From an uncultured Pseudomonadota bacterium (GTDB lineage: Bacteria > Myxococcota_A > UBA796 > GCA-2862545), in the NCBI GenBank assembly GCA_903861005.1, contig CAIOSP010000215.1, positions 1 through 58,628 of the forward strand: a stretch of 58,628 bases of DNA. Reading direction: 5' to 3'. The translations under genes and the position numbers were made by a program. Below the pieces are notes generated by a model that had not been told where the DNA came from, ran no database searches, and saw only the letters and a list, made by a program, of their open reading frames with translations. Shown piece after piece: positions 51,494 to 58,628 of this stretch; position 1 is the stretch's first letter, and every line of letters begins with the position of its first letter.

Positions 51494-52795
51494 ATGTCAA
51501 CCACTCCCATTGGACTGGGACATTTTGCTTGGGGAGTGCGTCGCCAAGCCAGCCCGCCGGTCGGCCGCGCTGCACTGGTCGTGGCCACCCTGAGCGTCGC
51601 GGCGTGCAGTCCCGCCGACCTGACCACGTGCGGTCCGGGCACGCATCTCGACGGGTCGCAGTGCGTGGCAGACCAAGGCAGCGACACCGACGCCAACGGT
51701 GGGAGCGACACGGATTCGAGCAGCGACACCGACGGAGCACTTCCGGAGGATACGGACCTGCCTCCGGGCGATCCGGACGTGTGCGACGACGCCCACGCCG
51801 CGTGGCCCCGACTTCAGCCTGCGGTGGACGCAGCCAAGAATGGCGCCACCCTGTGGGTTTGCCCGGGCACGTATTCCTTCGTCGTGATCGAAGGAAAGAC
51901 GCTCACGCTCCGGTCTACGGAAGGCGCAGATGTGACCACGATCGCGGGGACCACCTCGCACCCAGCGGTGTCCGTAGACACGGCCACGGTCGTGCTTGCC
52001 GGGTTCACGCTGACCGCCACAATCGGCGACGGAAATGATCCCGTGGCCGCGCTGAAGGTGGACGCGTCGACCGTCACCCTCGCTCACTCCAGAGTGGCGA
52101 GCGTGACCTCGGGCGCCTTCGACGTCGACCTTGTCCGCGCCGACCAGTCGAGCCTGACACTGAACGACGTCGTGATGGAGGGGAACCGGTTCCACGGGTA
52201 CTTGCTCGTGAGCCAGTACGGCACGCTGAACGCCCACAAGTCGGTGTTTCGCGACAACGCGAAGGATGCCGGCGCCGCACCTGGTGTCATCCGACTGCTC
52301 GACTCAACGGCCACGATCGAGAACAACCTCGTCGTGAACAACGCGCTGGGCTCGCCTGCGCTGGGGATCGCTGACGACGCGGCAAGCTCGCGTGCGATTC
52401 GTGTCGCCCACAACACGTTCCAAGGCAACGCGTTCACCGGCGCGTTCGGACTGAGCTCGGTGATCCAAGCGGGCCCCCTCGATCCGGAGATCGTTGACAA
52501 CATCGTGGAGGGCAACGACCAAGCGTACGGCATCGTGACGACGGTGCGCGCGCCGTCGAACATCCAGTACAATTTGGCGTACAACAACCACGGCGGCAAG
52601 GACTTCAGCTTCGCGTTGGGCGCGACCCACAACATCTCAGAGGACCCGCTCTTCGTCGATGTCGGAGGCGGGGATTTCCACTTGGATCCGGCGTCCCCTG
52701 CCCGCGACGCGGGCACGCCCGGCGCAGCGGCGAACGACGTGGATGGAACACGCAGCGACATCGGCGCTTACGGAGGGAAGGATGCGAATTGGTAG
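51494..52795 (+). CDS. Beta-helix lipoprotein, paralogue 1 of 3
   Basis: 433 residues from ATG 51494. A lipoprotein signal (VVATLSVAAC) is followed by TCGPGTHLDGSQC and a long SDTD-rich linker. The passenger begins WPRLQPAVDAAKNGATLWVCPGTYSFV, the standard opening of right-handed beta-helix proteins. It runs through TIAGTTSHPAVSVDT, SSLTLNDVVMEGNRFHGYL, NNLVVNNAL and VDNIVEGN rungs to FHLDPASPARDAGTPG and DIGAYGG. Such folds often bind or cleave polysaccharide, but no catalytic set is visible. Its end overlaps the next paralogue by 14 bases. Confidence 0.8.
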   Translation: MSTTPIGLGHFAWGVRRQASPPVGRAALVVATLSVAACSPADLTTCGPGTHLDGSQCVADQGSDTDANGGSDTDSSSDTDGALPEDTDLPPGDPDVCDDAHAAWPRLQPAVDAAKNGATLWVCPGTYSFVVIEGKTLTLRSTEGADVTTIAGTTSHPAVSVDTATVVLAGFTLTATIGDGNDPVAALKVDASTVTLAHSRVASVTSGAFDVDLVRADQSSLTLNDVVMEGNRFHGYLLVSQYGTLNAHKSVFRDNAKDAGAAPGVIRLLDSTATIENNLVVNNALGSPALGIADDAASSRAIRVAHNTFQGNAFTGAFGLSSVIQAGPLDPEIVDNIVEGNDQAYGIVTTVRAPSNIQYNLAYNNHGGKDFSFALGATHNISEDPLFVDVGGGDFHLDPASPARDAGTPGAAANDVDGTRSDIGAYGGKDANW

Positions 52796-54038
52796 CATGC
52801 GGGGAGCTTCGCAGGTGGTCGTCTGCTTGTGCGTGCTCGGAGTTGGTTGCGACGGCGACGGCAAGATCGGCGTCGACGGCACGTCGTGCGGACCTGGCAC
52901 CCATGAGGTCGCGGGTCAGTGCGTACTCGACGGCGCGGACGACACCGACGCCGCGGGAGGGAGCGACACCGACGGCAGCGGCTCTGACACCGATGGGGGC
53001 GCGGACTCAGATGTCCCAGAGGGCGCGATCACGGTCTGTGCGGAGGGCAGCGCGGATTGGTCTGAGCTGCAGGACGCTGTTGACGCCTCCCGGGACGGCG
53101 ACACCATCGCGCTTTGTCCTGGAACCTACGCCTACGTCCAGATCTCTGGAAAGACCCTCACCATCGTAGGGACGGCCGGCCGTTCCCGCACGACCATCGC
53201 GGGCGTCAAGGCGCACCCGGCCGTCCTCGTCGACACGAGCAGGCTGACGCTGAGCGGCGTCTCGCTGACGGGCGTGATCGAGGCGTCGAGCGCGACGGCT
53301 TCGCTTAGCGTGACGTCCGCGACAGTGACCTTCGAGCAGGGCCGTGTAGCAGGAGTTCGCGGTGGCGCCTTCGACGGCACATTGATCGGCGCGTCCGACT
53401 CCGACCTGACGCTTGACGATGTTGTTGTTGAGGACAACAGCTTCCGTGGAGTCGGGCTGTCCCAGGATGCAGGGACGCTGCACGTGTCGCACACGATTTG
53501 GACGGGCACGACGGCGGCGAGCGGCGCCGCTCCAATGATCTTCTACATCTCCAACACGGCGGTGATCATCGCGAACAACCTGATCTACAACAACGAGGTC
53601 GGCTACCACGCGTTCCGCGTGTTGGATCCGGTCGCCGGTTCAAAGATCACGAACAACACGTGGCACGGTGACACGCGCGTGTCCGGGTCCACGGCTCACC
53701 CATTCGAGGTCGATCTGAACGGTGACCCCGTGTTCACGAACAACATCGTGGAGGCGAGCACAAACTGCAGCGGCATCCGAAGCGCGGAAACCCACCCCGT
53801 GAACATGACCTACAACCTCTCCTACGGTCACGACGCGGGCGTCGATTTCAGCTTCGACGGAAGCAGCACGCACAACGTGATCGTCGACCCCAAGTTCGTC
53901 GACGCCGCGCACGGCGATTTCCACCTCGCGCCGGACTCCCCTGCGCGCGGCACCGGCAATCCATCGAACGCGTTCGACAACATCGACGGTTCGCGCAGTG
54001 ATCTCGGCGCGTTCGGCGGGCCAGGGGGTCAGTGGTAA
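52782..54038 (+). CDS. Beta-helix lipoprotein, paralogue 2 of 3
   Basis: ATG 52782 lies inside the end of paralogue 1 and has GGAGG 5 bases upstream; 418 residues. It repeats the same plan: lipobox LGVGC, TSCGPGTHEVAGQC, an acidic SDTDG linker, then WSELQDAVDASRDGDTIALCPGTYAYV and rungs such as TIAGVKAHPAVLVDTSRLTLSGV, SDLTLDDVVVEDNSFRGV, ANNLIYNNEVG, TNNIVEAS and DFHLAPDSPARGTGNP, ending LGAFGGPGGQW. It is more similar to paralogue 1 in the N-terminal and final thirds than in the middle. Confidence 0.8.
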   Translation: MRIGSMRGASQVVVCLCVLGVGCDGDGKIGVDGTSCGPGTHEVAGQCVLDGADDTDAAGGSDTDGSGSDTDGGADSDVPEGAITVCAEGSADWSELQDAVDASRDGDTIALCPGTYAYVQISGKTLTIVGTAGRSRTTIAGVKAHPAVLVDTSRLTLSGVSLTGVIEASSATASLSVTSATVTFEQGRVAGVRGGAFDGTLIGASDSDLTLDDVVVEDNSFRGVGLSQDAGTLHVSHTIWTGTTAASGAAPMIFYISNTAVIIANNLIYNNEVGYHAFRVLDPVAGSKITNNTWHGDTRVSGSTAHPFEVDLNGDPVFTNNIVEASTNCSGIRSAETHPVNMTYNLSYGHDAGVDFSFDGSSTHNVIVDPKFVDAAHGDFHLAPDSPARGTGNPSNAFDNIDGSRSDLGAFGGPGGQW

Positions 54039-55286
54039 ATGCGACACCGGAATGCCCACTGCGCGCTGATCGCGATTGTGACCGTCGCATGCGAGGGCCG
54101 TGGAACGCTCGACCGCACAGACCCGACGTGCGGTCCCGGCACGCACGTCGAGGGCAAGAGCTGCGTTCCTGACGGCACCTTCGATACGGACTCGTCCTCG
54201 GACACGGACGGCGGAGGGTCCTCCGACACAGACGCGGGCGGAACTTCCGACACCGACCCGGCGACGCTCCGGTACGACGTCTGCGACGACGGGGTCGCGC
54301 CGTTTACGACGCTCCAGGACGCCATCGACGCAGCGCAAGACGGCGACGTCATCACGCTCTGTCCAGGCCGTTGGTATCGCGGGACGTTGGAAGGAAGGGA
54401 GCTGACGATCGAGGGCATCGACGGACCCGACCAAACCATCATCGAGGGCAGCGCCACCGCCGCAGCGTTGACGGTGGTCGACAGCACGTTGACGGTACGG
54501 GGTCTCACCCTGACCAATCGCTCGGTCCACAGCTCGGTCCCGACCTGCCTGTCCGCCGAGGGCTCGAACGTCAGCGGCGAGAACTTGGTCCTCACCGGAG
54601 TGCAGGCGGTGACGCTGGACTCCTCGTACCTCCTCAAGCTGAACGACACCGACTCGACCTGGGAACACGTTCACATCCACGACAACAAGCTGGCAGGTAC
54701 GTTGGTCGTGGTCAACGGCGGGTCGTTCGACCTTAGGCACTCGACCTTCGACCACAACACCTCCCCCGGGGGCGGCGGGTCTTTCGACGATCTCAGCGCG
54801 CTGGCGGCCTACACGCTCTCCGGGGAGATCTCGAACAACCTCTTTTACGGCAACACAACCACCGGCAGTCATCCGGACGAGTGGTTCAAGCTCTCCGCGA
54901 AGACCGGCCACTCCCTATTGGTCTCAAACAACGTCTTCCACGAGAACACCGCGCCCTCCAGCTGCGCTCTCGCCACGATTGACCAGTTCGTCGACTTCCG
55001 CAACAACATCGTCAGCCGCAACTGCGGCCCCGTTCGTGGAGAGACCGCCTCGGCGTCGATGCACTACACGTTGAACTTTCAAAACGCCTCGACCTCCCAG
55101 CAGCTGACGGGGACCGGGAATCTCGCCGACGACCCTTTGTTCACGGACCCGGCCCATGGGTTCTTCGCGTTTCCGGCCGGGCGCTCCCCCGCAGAGAACG
55201 CGGGCGATCCCGCTGCGGCGTTCAAGGACGTCGACGGCTCGCGCAACGACATGGGCGCCTACGGCGGTCCAACGGGCGCCTGGTAG
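54039..55286 (+). CDS. Beta-helix lipoprotein, paralogue 3 of 3
   Basis: ATG 54039 directly follows the TAA of paralogue 2; 415 residues. Features: lipobox IVTVAC, TCGPGTHVEGKSC, an SDTDxGG linker, FTTLQDAIDAAQDGDVITLCPGRWYRG, then rungs TIIEGSATAAALTVVDSTLTVRGLTL, GEISNNLFYGN, LVSNNVFHEN and FRNNIVSRN, ending FAFPAGRSPAENAGDP and MGAYGGPTGAW. This copy has the most changed central region. All three share the Cys-bracketed N-terminal tag, suggesting a common anchoring or sorting element. Confidence 0.8.
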   Translation: MRHRNAHCALIAIVTVACEGRGTLDRTDPTCGPGTHVEGKSCVPDGTFDTDSSSDTDGGGSSDTDAGGTSDTDPATLRYDVCDDGVAPFTTLQDAIDAAQDGDVITLCPGRWYRGTLEGRELTIEGIDGPDQTIIEGSATAAALTVVDSTLTVRGLTLTNRSVHSSVPTCLSAEGSNVSGENLVLTGVQAVTLDSSYLLKLNDTDSTWEHVHIHDNKLAGTLVVVNGGSFDLRHSTFDHNTSPGGGGSFDDLSALAAYTLSGEISNNLFYGNTTTGSHPDEWFKLSAKTGHSLLVSNNVFHENTAPSSCALATIDQFVDFRNNIVSRNCGPVRGETASASMHYTLNFQNASTSQQLTGTGNLADDPLFTDPAHGFFAFPAGRSPAENAGDPAAAFKDVDGSRNDMGAYGGPTGAW

Positions 55287-55373
55287 GTTCGCCACGGCGC
55301 CTCCATTCTAGGAATGGGCACACGCGCGCGACCGCTCCGCGGAATCACAGATCGACCGCAACGCGCTGGGCGC

Positions 55374-55583
55374 TCACGCGTCCACCACCCTCGTGTCCGC
55401 GATCAGGTCGTGCACGCACCGCTGCGCCGGCCCGAAGATGAACAGCGCGTCGACGAGCCAGAACAGGTTGCTGGCGCCGTCCCCGAGCGCGCGGGCCAGG
55501 AAGGCCGCGAAGAGCGCCATCACCCCATAGCGCAGCACCTCCGCCCCGGATCTCGCGCCCACGCCCGTGCGCCCGATCCACAC
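55374..55583 (-). pseudogene. RDD-domain membrane protein remnant
   Basis: A 69-residue frame (GTG 55583) shows only the end of an RDD protein: LRYGVMALFAAFLARAL, NLFWLVDALFIFGP, and the typical RCVHDLIADTRVVDA finish. The upstream RDD part is absent and the region before it is unlike a membrane protein, so this looks like a truncated relic rather than a working gene. The rest of the 404-bp gap is otherwise featureless. Confidence 0.45.
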
Positions 55584-55690
55584 CGCCTCCGGATTTCCGC
55601 CTTCCCCCCTCGATCTGCACGATACCGCTGTGATCCGCGCAAGTTGCCGCGCTTCGTGCCGAATTCCTCAGTGGGGAACCGAGGACACAC

Positions 55691-56425
55691 ATGACCACTG
55701 CTGCGCCCGCCGTACGCCAAGCCACCCGCCCGCAGACCGACGTCGCCAACCGCCCGGACAGCCCGCTCGTCCCGGTCGTCGGGGAGAGCGCCGTCGCGCT
55801 GTCTCCGCTGGGGCTCATCCCGATCCGCGTGGCGAACCTGCCGATGGAGGTCCCGGGTCGTCGCTTGGTGCGCGCGCGCCGTGATCGCGTCGGCGCGCTC
55901 GGCGAGTTCCGCGCGATGGTCGTCGAGGACGGCGCGCAGTCGATGCTGACGCTGATGATGATCCCGCAGCCCAGCCTGGACCTGGCCGCGTACTCGATGG
56001 AGATCCTGATCGCCCCCACGCACGCCACCGCGAGCTTCACCATCCACGCGGCCGAGGGCACGTGGTTCGCCGGTCAGCACGCGCACGGGGCCTACCAGCG
56101 CGCGCAAGCCACCCACCCCGAGCTGGTGCCGGACGAGGGCAACCGCTCCGCCCGCGCCCGCGAGCGCGGCTTCACGTTCCAGGTGCGCCTGGCGCGCGAG
56201 GAGCTGCCCCTGCTGGAGCAGCTGCACCGCCGCCTGTGGTCCACCTACATGGAGAGCCTGCGCAACCCGCTGGAGCTCTCGTTCGAGGCCACCGAGCGCC
56301 ACCAGCGCGCCCTGGAGGGCTGGAAGGCCTACCAGCGCACGTTCGCCATGGCCCCGCGCATGCTCGCCGAGCAGCAAGGCGCCGACGAGCTGCTCGCCAT
56401 CCACTCCGACGTGATGACCGCATGA
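55691..56425 (+). CDS. Protein of unknown function, possibly bilin-reductase-like
   Basis: 244 residues from ATG 55691 with CGAGGA upstream; no signal peptide. Sequence around residues 70-105 (LGEFRAMVVEDGAQSMLTLMMIPQPSLDLAAYSMEILIA, written here in parts only as a pattern) and the C-terminal helical ending (HQRALEGWKAYQRTFAMAP) recall ferredoxin-dependent bilin reductases, which share this length. The match was judged by eye and is weak. It is convergent with uvrC with a 28-bp gap. Confidence 0.55.
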   Translation: MTTAAPAVRQATRPQTDVANRPDSPLVPVVGESAVALSPLGLIPIRVANLPMEVPGRRLVRARRDRVGALGEFRAMVVEDGAQSMLTLMMIPQPSLDLAAYSMEILIAPTHATASFTIHAAEGTWFAGQHAHGAYQRAQATHPELVPDEGNRSARARERGFTFQVRLAREELPLLEQLHRRLWSTYMESLRNPLELSFEATERHQRALEGWKAYQRTFAMAPRMLAEQQGADELLAIHSDVMTA

Positions 56426-56453
56426 TCCCCGTTCGCTAGGTCGAACGGCGCCG

Positions 56454-58280
56454 CTAGTCGGCGGACAGCACCGCGTGGATCGTCGACGCCAGCGCGGGCC
56501 CGATGCCGGGCACCGCGGCGATGGTGTCGACGTCCGCGTCGGCCACGCCCTGGATCGATCCCAGCGCACGCAGCAGCGCGCGACGGCGCGTGGGCCCCAC
56601 GCCGGGGATGCCCTCGAGCGCGCTCGCGAGCGTGTTGCGGTTGCGCACCTTGCGCTGAAAGCCGAGCACGTGGTTGTGCGTCTCGTCGCGCAGGTACTGA
56701 AGCATGCGCAGGCCGGGGTGGTGCGCGGAGAGCTTGATCGGGTCCTTCACGTTCGGCAGCACGATCTTGTCGGTGGCCTCGCGGTCGCCGCGCGCGTGCT
56801 CGGTGCGCGGCTTGCTGATGCCCACCACCGGCAGGTCGGTCACGCCCAGATCCGCGAGCACGGCCATGGCGATCGCCACCTGGCCCTTGCCGCCGTCGAT
56901 CACCAGCAGGTCGGGCAGCTCGCCGGACTCCAGGCCGCGCTTGATGCGGCGCGACAGCACCTCGCGCATGCCGGCGTAGTCGTCGCCGCCGGGCGCCACC
57001 TTGAGCTTGTAGCGGCGGTACTCGGCGCGCGCGGGGCGCCCGTTCACGAACACCGCCATGGCCGCCACCGGGTCGGTCCCGCCCAGGTGCGAGTTGTCGA
57101 AGCACTCCATGCGCGTGGGCGGCACGGCCATGCCGATCGCGTCGGCGAGGGCGGTGAGCGACTCCTGCCGCCGCGTGTGCTCGTCGCTCCCCTGCGTGAG
57201 CTTGGCGCCCGCGTTCTCGCGCGCCAGATCGATCAGGCGCACCTTCTGGCCGCGCGCCGGCGTGTGGACCTTGATCTTGCGGCCCGCGCGCTCCGACAGC
57301 AGCTCCTCGATCGCCGCGTGGTCGGTGGGCAGCGTGGGCACCAGGATCTCGTCGGGGATGGCGCTGCCGGACACGTAGGTGCCGTTGAGCCACGACGACA
57401 GCAGCTCCTCATCCTCCTCCACCGCGCCCGTCACCACGCGCGCGAGCGGCTCGCCCATCACGCCCTCGCGCACCGGCAGGATGGCGACCGCCACCGTGTA
57501 GCCGTCGCGCGCGATGCCCCACACGTCGCGGTCGGCGAAGCCCGGGTCGATCACCTTCTGCTTCTCGACCGTCGCCGCGATCGACGCGATCAGGTCGCGC
57601 AGGCGCCCGGCCTCCTCGAACTCCTCGATGTCGGCATGGTGCATCATGCGACCCTTGAGCTGGTCGATCACCGCGCGCGACCGGCCCTCCATCATCGACA
57701 GCGAGTCGACCGCGACCTTCTGGTACGCCTCCTTGTCGACCAGCCCCACGCACGGCGCGGTGCAGCGGTGCATCTGGTGCAGGATGCACGGCCGACGGCG
57801 CGTCTTGAGCGTGGCGTCCGAGCAGGTGCGCAGCGGGAACACGCGCGACAGGTGCGCCAGCGTCTCGCGCGCCTTCTGCGCGCTGGAGAAGGGCCCGAAG
57901 TAGCGCGCGCCGTCGTCGTCGATCTTGCGGACCATGCGGTAGCGCGGCCACGCGCTCTTGAGATCGATCCGCAGGTGCAGGTAGCTGCTGTCGTCCCGGA
58001 ACTGGATGTTGAAGCGCGGCATGTGCTTCTTGATCAGCGTGTTCTCAAGAAGCAGCGCCTCCTTCTCGGTGTGCGTCAGGACGACGTCGATGTCGTGCGA
58101 TGCACGCACCAGGTGCGGCACCATCGGCCGACCGTCGTGCCCGCCCAGGTACTGGCGCACGCGGCTGCGCAGGTTGATCGCCTTGCCCACGTAGAGCACG
58201 CGGCCGCGGCGGTCCTTGAACAGGTACACGCCGGCGGTCGTCGGGAGCTGGGCGGCGCGCTCGTCGAGGCGGGGGGACAT
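56454..58280 (-). CDS. uvrC: Excinuclease ABC subunit C
   Basis: 608 residues. The N-terminal GIY-YIG endonuclease has PTTAGVYLFKDRRGRVLYVGKAINLRSRVRQYL. The Cys-containing region RRPCILHQMHRCTAPCVGLV, UvrB-binding UVR motif (IEEFEEAGRLRDLI), RNase-H-like nuclease with ECFDNSHLGGTDPVAAMAVFVNG and DLLVIDGGKGQV, and two C-terminal helix-hairpin-helix motifs (ALEGIPGVGPTRRRALL, IAAVPGIGPALASTI) follow. All parts are complete. It makes both incisions in nucleotide excision repair with UvrA/UvrB. Confidence 0.97.
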   Translation of the reverse strand: MSPRLDERAAQLPTTAGVYLFKDRRGRVLYVGKAINLRSRVRQYLGGHDGRPMVPHLVRASHDIDVVLTHTEKEALLLENTLIKKHMPRFNIQFRDDSSYLHLRIDLKSAWPRYRMVRKIDDDGARYFGPFSSAQKARETLAHLSRVFPLRTCSDATLKTRRRPCILHQMHRCTAPCVGLVDKEAYQKVAVDSLSMMEGRSRAVIDQLKGRMMHHADIEEFEEAGRLRDLIASIAATVEKQKVIDPGFADRDVWGIARDGYTVAVAILPVREGVMGEPLARVVTGAVEEDEELLSSWLNGTYVSGSAIPDEILVPTLPTDHAAIEELLSERAGRKIKVHTPARGQKVRLIDLARENAGAKLTQGSDEHTRRQESLTALADAIGMAVPPTRMECFDNSHLGGTDPVAAMAVFVNGRPARAEYRRYKLKVAPGGDDYAGMREVLSRRIKRGLESGELPDLLVIDGGKGQVAIAMAVLADLGVTDLPVVGISKPRTEHARGDREATDKIVLPNVKDPIKLSAHHPGLRMLQYLRDETHNHVLGFQRKVRNRNTLASALEGIPGVGPTRRRALLRALGSIQGVADADVDTIAAVPGIGPALASTIHAVLSAD

Positions 58281-58431
58281 GAGGCGCGCTTAACGCGGCG
58301 ATCGCCGGGTCACGCGCATGGCTGACGCACCGCGACGGCGCACGCGGGTCGCGGCGGGCCAGGCGCGGCGACCGACCGCGGAACGCGAAGCGATCGCGGC
58401 GACCCGCTCCAAGGTCACCCCAGAAAGCAAA

Positions 58432-58468
58432 GCGACCGCGGCAGGGCGCGTGGCCCGACCGCGGTCGC
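58432..58468. terminator. Hairpin terminator after the OmpA-family gene
   Basis: Perfect 10-bp arms GCGACCGCGG / CCGCGGTCGC lie 18 bases past the OmpA-like stop. On the minus strand the stem is followed by GCTTTGCTTTC, a broken T-run. Confidence 0.6.
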
Positions 58469-58486
58469 GGGTGACGAAGCGGAACC

Positions 58487-58628
58487 TTACGGCTGGTTCG
58501 CGCCCGCGTCCTTCACCTCAGGCGCGCCCTCCGCCTGCTTCACGATCTTGAACTCCACACGGCGGTTCCGCGCGTAGTCCTCCTCCGTCACAGGCGCCGC
58601 CACGATCGGCATCGTCTCGCCGTACCCA
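58487..58628 (-). CDS. OmpA-family C-terminal peptidoglycan-binding domain (5' part outside window)
   Basis: Only the last 46 codons are in the window. The residues GYGETMPIVAAPVTEEDY followed by ARNRRVEFKIV are the end of an OmpA/MotB-type domain, where the NRRVEF Arg binds peptidoglycan. The protein would tie an outer-membrane or lipoprotein component to the cell wall. The start and full length cannot be seen. Confidence 0.85.
   Translation of the reverse strand, partial: GYGETMPIVAAPVTEEDYARNRRVEFKIVKQAEGAPEVKDAGANQP

Overview
The window is GC-rich chromosomal DNA, most likely from a Myxococcota (deltaproteobacterial) lineage. The clues are many lipoproteins with Asp-Thr-Asp rich linkers just after the lipobox cysteine, eukaryotic-like Ser/Thr kinases with extra domains, an AgmX-like zinc-ribbon/TonB-type protein, a TonB/ExbB/ExbD/ExbD' cluster, and a large hybrid histidine kinase. 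No rRNA, tRNA, CRISPR array, insertion sequence or prophage was recognised. The genes look chromosomal: typA, uvrC, ispA, tlyA and a DEAD-box helicase sit among many lineage-specific envelope genes.

Layout. 1-6.7 kb: a partial lipoprotein gene, then divergently a polar amino-acid ABC transporter (binding protein fused to permease, plus ATPase), then a Ser/Thr kinase fused through one membrane helix to an extracytoplasmic family-5 solute-binding domain. 6.7-16 kb (minus strand): zinc alcohol dehydrogenase, two overlapping lipoprotein genes, typA, an AgmX-like protein, a deoxynucleoside kinase and a neutral-ceramidase-like lipoprotein. 16-19.6 kb (plus): lipoprotein, porin-like outer-membrane protein, shortened MOSC protein. 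19.8-23.5 kb: a multi-PAS/GAF hybrid histidine kinase broken by a frameshift at a CG-dinucleotide tract. 23.5-25.6 kb: a TetR regulator and alpha/beta hydrolase operon divergent from a pirin gene, with a 30-bp near-perfect palindrome between them. 25.7-27.8 kb: a Tat-targeted small subunit coupled to a GMC oxidoreductase. 28-30.2 kb: a 738-residue protein of no recognised family.

30.3-35 kb (minus): a lipoprotein with eight tandem two-cysteine repeats, a membrane-anchored dihaem cytochrome c, an Omp85-like barrel and a CpaA/TadV-like prepilin peptidase that seems to begin at a non-standard codon. 35-41.9 kb (plus): a PEGA-tailed pseudokinase, a UbiA-type prenyltransferase, a YHYH-domain lipoprotein coupled to a small His/Cys-rich membrane protein, and an S41 protease. 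41.9-47.4 kb (minus): a probable operon tonB-like, exbB, exbD, exbD-AgmX fusion, ispA, tlyA, DMT exporter. 47.6-50 kb: DEAD-box helicase and fatty-acid desaturase, convergent on a shared terminator. 50.5-51.3 kb: a HigB/HigA-type toxin-antitoxin pair with an inverted repeat between the genes. 51.5-55.3 kb: three consecutive paralogous beta-helix lipoproteins with overlapping or abutting ends. 55.4-58.6 kb: an RDD-domain remnant, an unknown protein, uvrC, and the 3' end of an OmpA-family gene.

The main themes are envelope energisation, signal sensing at the membrane (kinase fusions), and a large investment in secreted lipoproteins. No single locus is a clear defence or biosynthetic island. The best candidates for undescribed biology are the kinase/solute-binding fusion, the 738-residue orphan, the three-gene beta-helix lipoprotein array, the TetR-pirin-hydrolase module with its palindrome, and the ExbD-AgmX fusion operon. 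Functions are inferred from motifs read by eye; no database search was possible.
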